64,000 bases of DNA from Corynebacterium sp. 13CS0277. GTDB lineage: Bacteria > Actinomycetota > Actinomycetes > Mycobacteriales > Mycobacteriaceae. The stretch spans positions 1 to 64,000 of the forward strand of contig NZ_PPDL01000001.1 in NCBI RefSeq assembly GCF_002994655.1, written 5' to 3'. Position numbers and translations under genes: made by a program. Below are positions 63,304 to 64,000 of the stretch, piece after piece; within the stretch, counting starts at the first letter, position 1; every line of letters starts with the position of its first letter. The notes under the pieces were generated by a model. That model was not told the DNA's origin. It saw only the letters and a list, made by a program, of their open reading frames with translations, and ran no database searches.

Positions 63304-64000
63304 GTGCATCTGAAATCGCTGACCCTCAAAGGCTTCAAGTCCTTCGCGTCGGCAACGACCCTGAAATTCGAGCCTGGAATCTGTGCCGTGGTGGGGCCCA
63401 ACGGGTCGGGCAAATCCAACGTCGTCGATGCGTTGGCGTGGGTCATGGGGGAGCAGGGGGCGAAAACGCTCCGCGGCGGCAAGATGGAAGACGTCATCTT
63501 CGCCGGTGCCGGCGATCGCAAACCGCTGGGGCGGGCGGAAGTCACCCTCACGATCGACAACACCGATGGGGCGTTGCCGATCGATTACACGGAAGTCTCC
63601 GTCACGCGGCGCATGTTCCGCGATGGGGCCAGCGAGTACGAAATCAACGGGGCGAAAGCCCGCCTCATGGACATCCAGGAGTTGCTCAGCGACTCGGGCA
63701 TCGGCCGTGAAATGCACGTCATCGTCGGCCAGGGGCGGCTCGCATCCATCCTGGAGGCCAGGCCGGAGGACCGCCGCGCCTTCATCGAGGAAGCAGCCGG
63801 GGTGCTCAAGCACCGGCGGCGGAAAGAAAAAGCGCAGCGCAAACTCGCCGGCATGCAGACCAACCTGGATCGCCTGCAGGACCTCACCGACGAGTTGGGC
63901 AAGCAGCTCAAGCCGCTGGCCCGGCAGGCAGAAGCCGCCAGCAAGGCCGCCACCGTGCAGGCGGAGCTGCGCGCCGCCCGCCTGGCGCTCGGGGCGGATA
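63304..64000 (+). CDS. smc: chromosome segregation protein SMC, N-terminal part (cut by window edge)
   Basis: The first 232 codons of smc. The ATPase head has [14 protein letters not shown] and the Walker [10 protein letters not shown] (31-39), followed by [13 protein letters not shown] and [24 protein letters not shown]; coiled coil begins near residue 170. With ScpA and ScpB it forms the bacterial condensin loaded by ParB. GTG start, with TAGACT (63290-63295) eight bases upstream, so leaderless. The rest lies outside the window. Confidence 0.97.
   Translation, partial: MHLKSLTLKGFKSFASATTLKFEPGICAVVGPNGSGKSNVVDALAWVMGEQGAKTLRGGKMEDVIFAGAGDRKPLGRAEVTLTIDNTDGALPIDYTEVSVTRRMFRDGASEYEINGAKARLMDIQELLSDSGIGREMHVIVGQGRLASILEARPEDRRAFIEEAAGVLKHRRRKEKAQRKLAGMQTNLDRLQDLTDELGKQLKPLARQAEAASKAATVQAELRAARLALGAD

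Overview
The window is a 64 kb stretch of a GC-rich actinobacterial chromosome, almost certainly a Corynebacterium. Gene order (from memory of C. glutamicum) matches the ilvA - relS - glgX - bioQ - hisDCB - hisHA-impA-hisFI - trpC - lgt - pyk - glgP - gdhA - rnc - mutM - smc neighbourhood. Genus-specific families agree: the CE1758/CE1759 flavin enzyme pair, a DIP1984-family protein and a BioQ-type TetR regulator. Many genes have a TANNNT -10 box only 6-9 bases before the start codon, the leaderless layout common in this group.

Layout. 1-1360: non-core left end with a tRNA-like T-arm, a strong hairpin and three tiny minus-strand genes, probably the remnant of an integrated element. 1533-10088: CPBP protease, a MarR-controlled flavin monooxygenase/FMN reductase operon with a perfect 20-bp palindromic operator, ilvA, an MFS exporter coupled to a YigZ protein, and an esterase. 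10204-19890: small membrane protein, S4 protein, a 44-residue amphipathic peptide gene, relS, an unknown conserved protein, a ClC antiporter, a LysR/EamA divergent pair, a nitroreductase and a DnaQ-type exonuclease with BRCT domain. 19998-27042: glgX, bioQ, a lipoprotein, then bioB-bsaP-membrane protein with a BioQ-like operator before bioB.

27135-36519 is the histidine operon (hisD, hisC, hisB, small membrane protein, MFS, hisH, hisA, impA, hisF, hisI), with a leader of about 190 nt. Directly after hisI is the most unusual structure here: a 726-bp element with perfect 13-bp terminal inverted repeats, sitting between two identical 233-bp direct repeats. Each repeat holds the 3' end of hisI, the spacer and the first codons of the next gene, so both neighbours stay intact. 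The Trp-associated membrane protein and a TrpC homologue with a changed active-site residue follow.

39565-53039: lgt, the BrnFE-type amino acid exporter, pyk with a lysine-rich tail, a CAP-domain surface protein, glgP, a DIP1984 protein, a tRNA-like structure, an M20 amidohydrolase, a GalT-like DUF4921 protein and a small unknown. 53147-64000: a divergent glycerate-kinase-like protein, a secreted lipase, gdhA with an AmtR-like box, the sepIVA - DUF177 - rnc - mutM cell-division/RNA-processing group, an alanine:cation symporter, acylphosphatase, and the first 232 codons of smc, cut by the window edge.

Functionally this is mostly core metabolism: glycogen turnover (glgX, glgP), glycolysis (pyk), nitrogen assimilation (gdhA), amino acid synthesis and export (ilvA, his, trpC, brnFE), biotin synthesis and housekeeping. 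The accessory signals worth attention are the left end, the repeat-flanked element after hisI, the tRNA-like RNA near 49.4 kb, the 44-residue peptide gene and several candidate RNA or operator sites.
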